DNA of 64,000 bases from the NCBI RefSeq assembly GCF_907164915.1, contig NC_061869.1, positions 23,847,125-23,911,124 on the forward strand. The letters are read 5' to 3'. The stretch's first letter is position 1. Each line of letters opens with the position of its first letter. Shown piece by piece: positions 61,302 to 64,000 of this stretch. The notes beneath the pieces are model-generated. The model was not told where the DNA came from. It worked only from the letters and a program-made list of their open reading frames with translations, and ran no database searches. This stretch comes from Impatiens glandulifera. Lineage: Eukaryota > Streptophyta > Magnoliopsida > Ericales > Balsaminaceae. A program made the position numbers and the translations under genes.

Positions 61302-61541
61302 TTAAGGGCGCAATTTGATCCAATTCATAGTTGATACCTCTATGGTTATGATCCTCCTAGGAGCATCATGTTCCAGTTCCACCTCTAATCCGGGACCCTC
61401 TTGACCAACATTGTGTCCTCTTGGCGTATCTTGATCCTCATTTACATTTGGAGGATCAACTATAACTTCACATTCAAACACTTGACATGTTTCAATTTGG
61501 CTCTCAATAATCAGAATACCTTCAATGTCACTTATTACCAT
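61302..61541 (-). CDS. 79-codon ORF of unknown nature
   Basis: Acidic and proline/glycine-containing (NEDQDTPRGHNVGQEGPGLE). The composition is like linker regions of retroelement polyproteins, but no domain is recognised. It lies 100 bases past the copia remnant. It may be non-functional. Confidence 0.25.
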   Translation of the reverse strand: MVISDIEGILIIESQIETCQVFECEVIVDPPNVNEDQDTPRGHNVGQEGPGLEVELEHDAPRRIITIEVSTMNWIKLRP

Positions 61542-62590
61542 CTATTTTAACAATAATATCATATGTTATAAAAATATGAACAAACATTCATATCTAAATA
61601 TATGAACAAACATATCTACGGAGTATATTAGCATATATTTTAACAATAATATCGTATATTTTAGTAATAGTGAGACTCGTGTCGAAAGAACCAGCCGAAT
61701 GCACGGTCTCCATGTTGCAAGGAATTTCTTGTCCTAATGTCAAACTTATCTCCCTTCACTCTGTTAAAGAATGCAATATATATGAATTTGAATCACATTT
61801 TACCATTTAAGATAATTGTGGGGTTACCCAAATAATTTATTGGTTCACCAACATTTACATTTATTAATACTATTGATTGATTGAATGTATTATATAAATT
61901 AATCATTATTATATCATTTCTAATTAATTAGATACAACTATCAATAAACATTCAATAGAGCATCATTATCAATTCTTCTCCTATTTTCCTATTATATTAT
62001 CTTTTATTTACTAATTTTGGTATAAAGAGCTATTTGGACGGCTCTTTTAGATCTATCAATGGCTAAAAACTTCTATTTTCTTCTTTTTTGCATCTATTTC
62101 ATTTAAATTAGATCAACAAAACTTTGTTTTATAGAAATCTCATCTAGCCTATTCTAAAAGGAATCGACTGTTCAGTTTTTGTCTCCGGAAAGAATGTTGT
62201 CCTATGTGCCATCACTATTAATCTCGACTTTGAGACCTAGAAAAAACAAGACGATAGAATATATATTTATATATGGTTTTTATCATCCCTGACCAAGCCC
62301 GTTCTTGTCAAAGACATCGGATATGCGTGTAAGACGCCACTCAACTTGCAACTATTGGAAAAATAATCTCCCACATCGATCTACTGACTCAAACCCTTTG
62401 GGATCTTGTCCACGAATACGACGTCCTTGTTGTTGCCTTGGCAACATATGGATTGAACCACTCCATCAAATTCTTGTGTTTGTCAATAAACAAGTTCCCT
62501 CCTTTGATTTATACTACTTCTTCAACTACATTTGTTCTTTTGAACCCGAAGATAGTAATTCATGTATGGACAAATCCGTTGTGGGGGTGA
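61542..62590. other. unassigned sequence with a weak open stretch near 62300-62590
   Basis: AT-rich up to 62290. Then a less AT-rich block follows in which two frames stay open for 60-100 codons without a motif I can name. It may be the inner part of the element whose LTR remnant follows. Confidence 0.3.
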
Positions 62591-62599
62591 TGACAATAT

Positions 62600-62826
62600 T
62601 AAATCATTACTAGATTTATTGTACTTTGGAGACAGTCATTTACGATAAATTAAAGTACAAAAGGGAGATGTTATAACCATTTTAAGAGAAATGTGTCAAA
62701 CACATGTTTTGAATAAACCTTTTATTTCGATGATTCCGTTACTTTGTATTGTATTATATTTAATTTAGTTGTATAATCATATTTGTATAAGTTTTGTTTT
62801 TATAATTTTAAGACAAAATAACTAAC
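62600..62826 (+). repeat. diverged 3' part of a C2-family LTR
   Basis: Shares blocks in order with the ends of the C2 LTRs: AGATTTATTGTAC, GGAGACAGYCAT, the TTTTAAGRGAAATGTGT...AACACATG run, and the terminus GACAAAATAACTAACA. More diverged than the other copies. No partner is seen. Confidence 0.65.
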
Positions 62827-64000
62827 AATTCAGTGTTATTTTAATATATATTTTTTTCATGTCACTCTGCACCACATCATGACACATCAAACACCTAGTC
62901 AGCACCAACTTACATTAGTTGGACACTTGAGATTTATCTTGATACGAAAACCATCATGAACATATGAATTAACAAATTTGTGATGCAATTTAACTATTGT
63001 CAGCCTAATTTACAAATGAGAAAAGATGGTGATTCAAATAGATAGATTATTTATTTCATTTAAGTTGGTTTGCTAAAATTTGGTGAAGGAAGACAAATGT
63101 GAAACATAAAAAGTCAATTGCTAAGCAAATGGTAGGTACTCTCAAGATTCTCTCCTAAGTTAGGAGGAAAAGGCAAACAAAATGCATCAACCAAATGATT
63201 AGCTCAAAGACCATTGAAATTAATTAACTAGTGCTTTGATTTGGTCTATTATTTAATTTAATGTAGATAATCATTTATTTCTCTCTTAATCATTACACCC
63301 TCACCATAATCTTAATTGTATTACCCAAGTTTTCAACCCTTAGTGGAAAATTTGCCTACATTCTAGATTCACCTATTTTGTAATGACCATTTTCTTATAA
63401 ATGAAGAAATAATGTTAAAAGAAATCATCTGCATTCAAAAACCAAGCACATGGCTGTCTATTTCATATAAAACTTACAAGAGAAGAGAAGAGAGACATGC
63501 CAAATAAAATGGATTTATTTCACATGCTTTATTTTGATTTGTTATTTTTTTTTGGCCTTTTTAGGCCTTAACTCATGCTCAAATTGAGTGTCACTATCTA
63601 TATGTTTCTCAAGGTTAACTTCGGATTTATCATATGATAAATCGGTACACAAGTTTGGAAACTTGCATTCATCTTCCGAAATTATGTTAAACTCGTTATT
63701 AATGTAATAATGCATGCACAAATTTTAAATTTTACTAGAATGGAATCAAGAATTCAAATTAATCTAATTTTCTTGATATGATGTTGGGTGTGATTTTCAT
63801 ATATACATTCCAATTTATCTATATACTAACCTAAAATATACTTAAATAAAGAGGGTTTATAATTTATATAAATAAATCTCCGAGAAAAAGAAGAGTACAA
63901 TATTTGCGAAACAATATTTTAAGGAAAGATTACTTTGTCGTTAACTATTTTTATAATCTTTGAAGATTGGTCACACTATCATAATCTTAAATTTTCTGTT
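62827..64000. other. AT-rich DNA without recognised features
   Basis: No ORF of note, no LTR, no array. Purine-rich tracts (AAGAGAAGAGAAGAGAG near 63478) suggest possible untranslated leader or microsatellite DNA only. Confidence 0.4.

Overview
This is plant nuclear DNA, most likely from a eudicot. The sequence is AT-rich, coding DNA is split by many GT-AG introns, and the rest is a dense mosaic of copia, gypsy, LINE, SINE, Mutator-like and Helitron sequence. The sequence alone does not settle the species.

One host gene is certain. A BIG5-type (BEN1/MIN7 class) ARF guanine-nucleotide exchange factor occupies 667-22666 on the + strand. I assembled 33 exons whose phases join without a break into a 1770-residue protein with a complete Sec7 domain. 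The introns carry most of the gene's length. Intron 2 is almost entirely a six-copy 127-bp tandem array. Intron 5 (6.3 kb) holds a TIR element, two copia remnants, a lone minus-strand LTR and a foldback. Introns 25, 28 and 31 hold SINEs, a quasi-palindrome and a TIR element.

Downstream, 23.0-28.8 kb is a degenerate LINE split by a ~3.9-kb Mutator-like element. That element carries two convergent broken genes whose introns share a 22-nt periodic repeat. From 28.8 to 38.5 kb lies a decayed minus-strand Ty3/gypsy element, itself interrupted by a 5'-truncated LINE. From 38.5 to 47.5 kb there is a copia-like 3' end with LTR, then a minus-strand LINE carrying a SINE (TSD visible) and split by a 6.1-kb LTR element with paired LTRs and a CAATG target duplication.

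From 47.5 to 51.1 kb is a gag-protease-only LTR element. At 52.8-53.2 kb is a short Helitron with recognisable ends. At 55.4-61.2 kb is a second, longer copy of the intron-5 copia family, split by a young 2.4-kb LTR element (511-bp LTRs, GACAG duplication) that encodes one intact 373-aa gag-like ORF. The last ~3 kb is AT-rich, with an LTR remnant at ~62.6-62.8 kb. No conserved tRNA, rRNA, CRISPR or prokaryote-type system is present. Apart from BIG5, every coding signal I recognise belongs to transposable elements.
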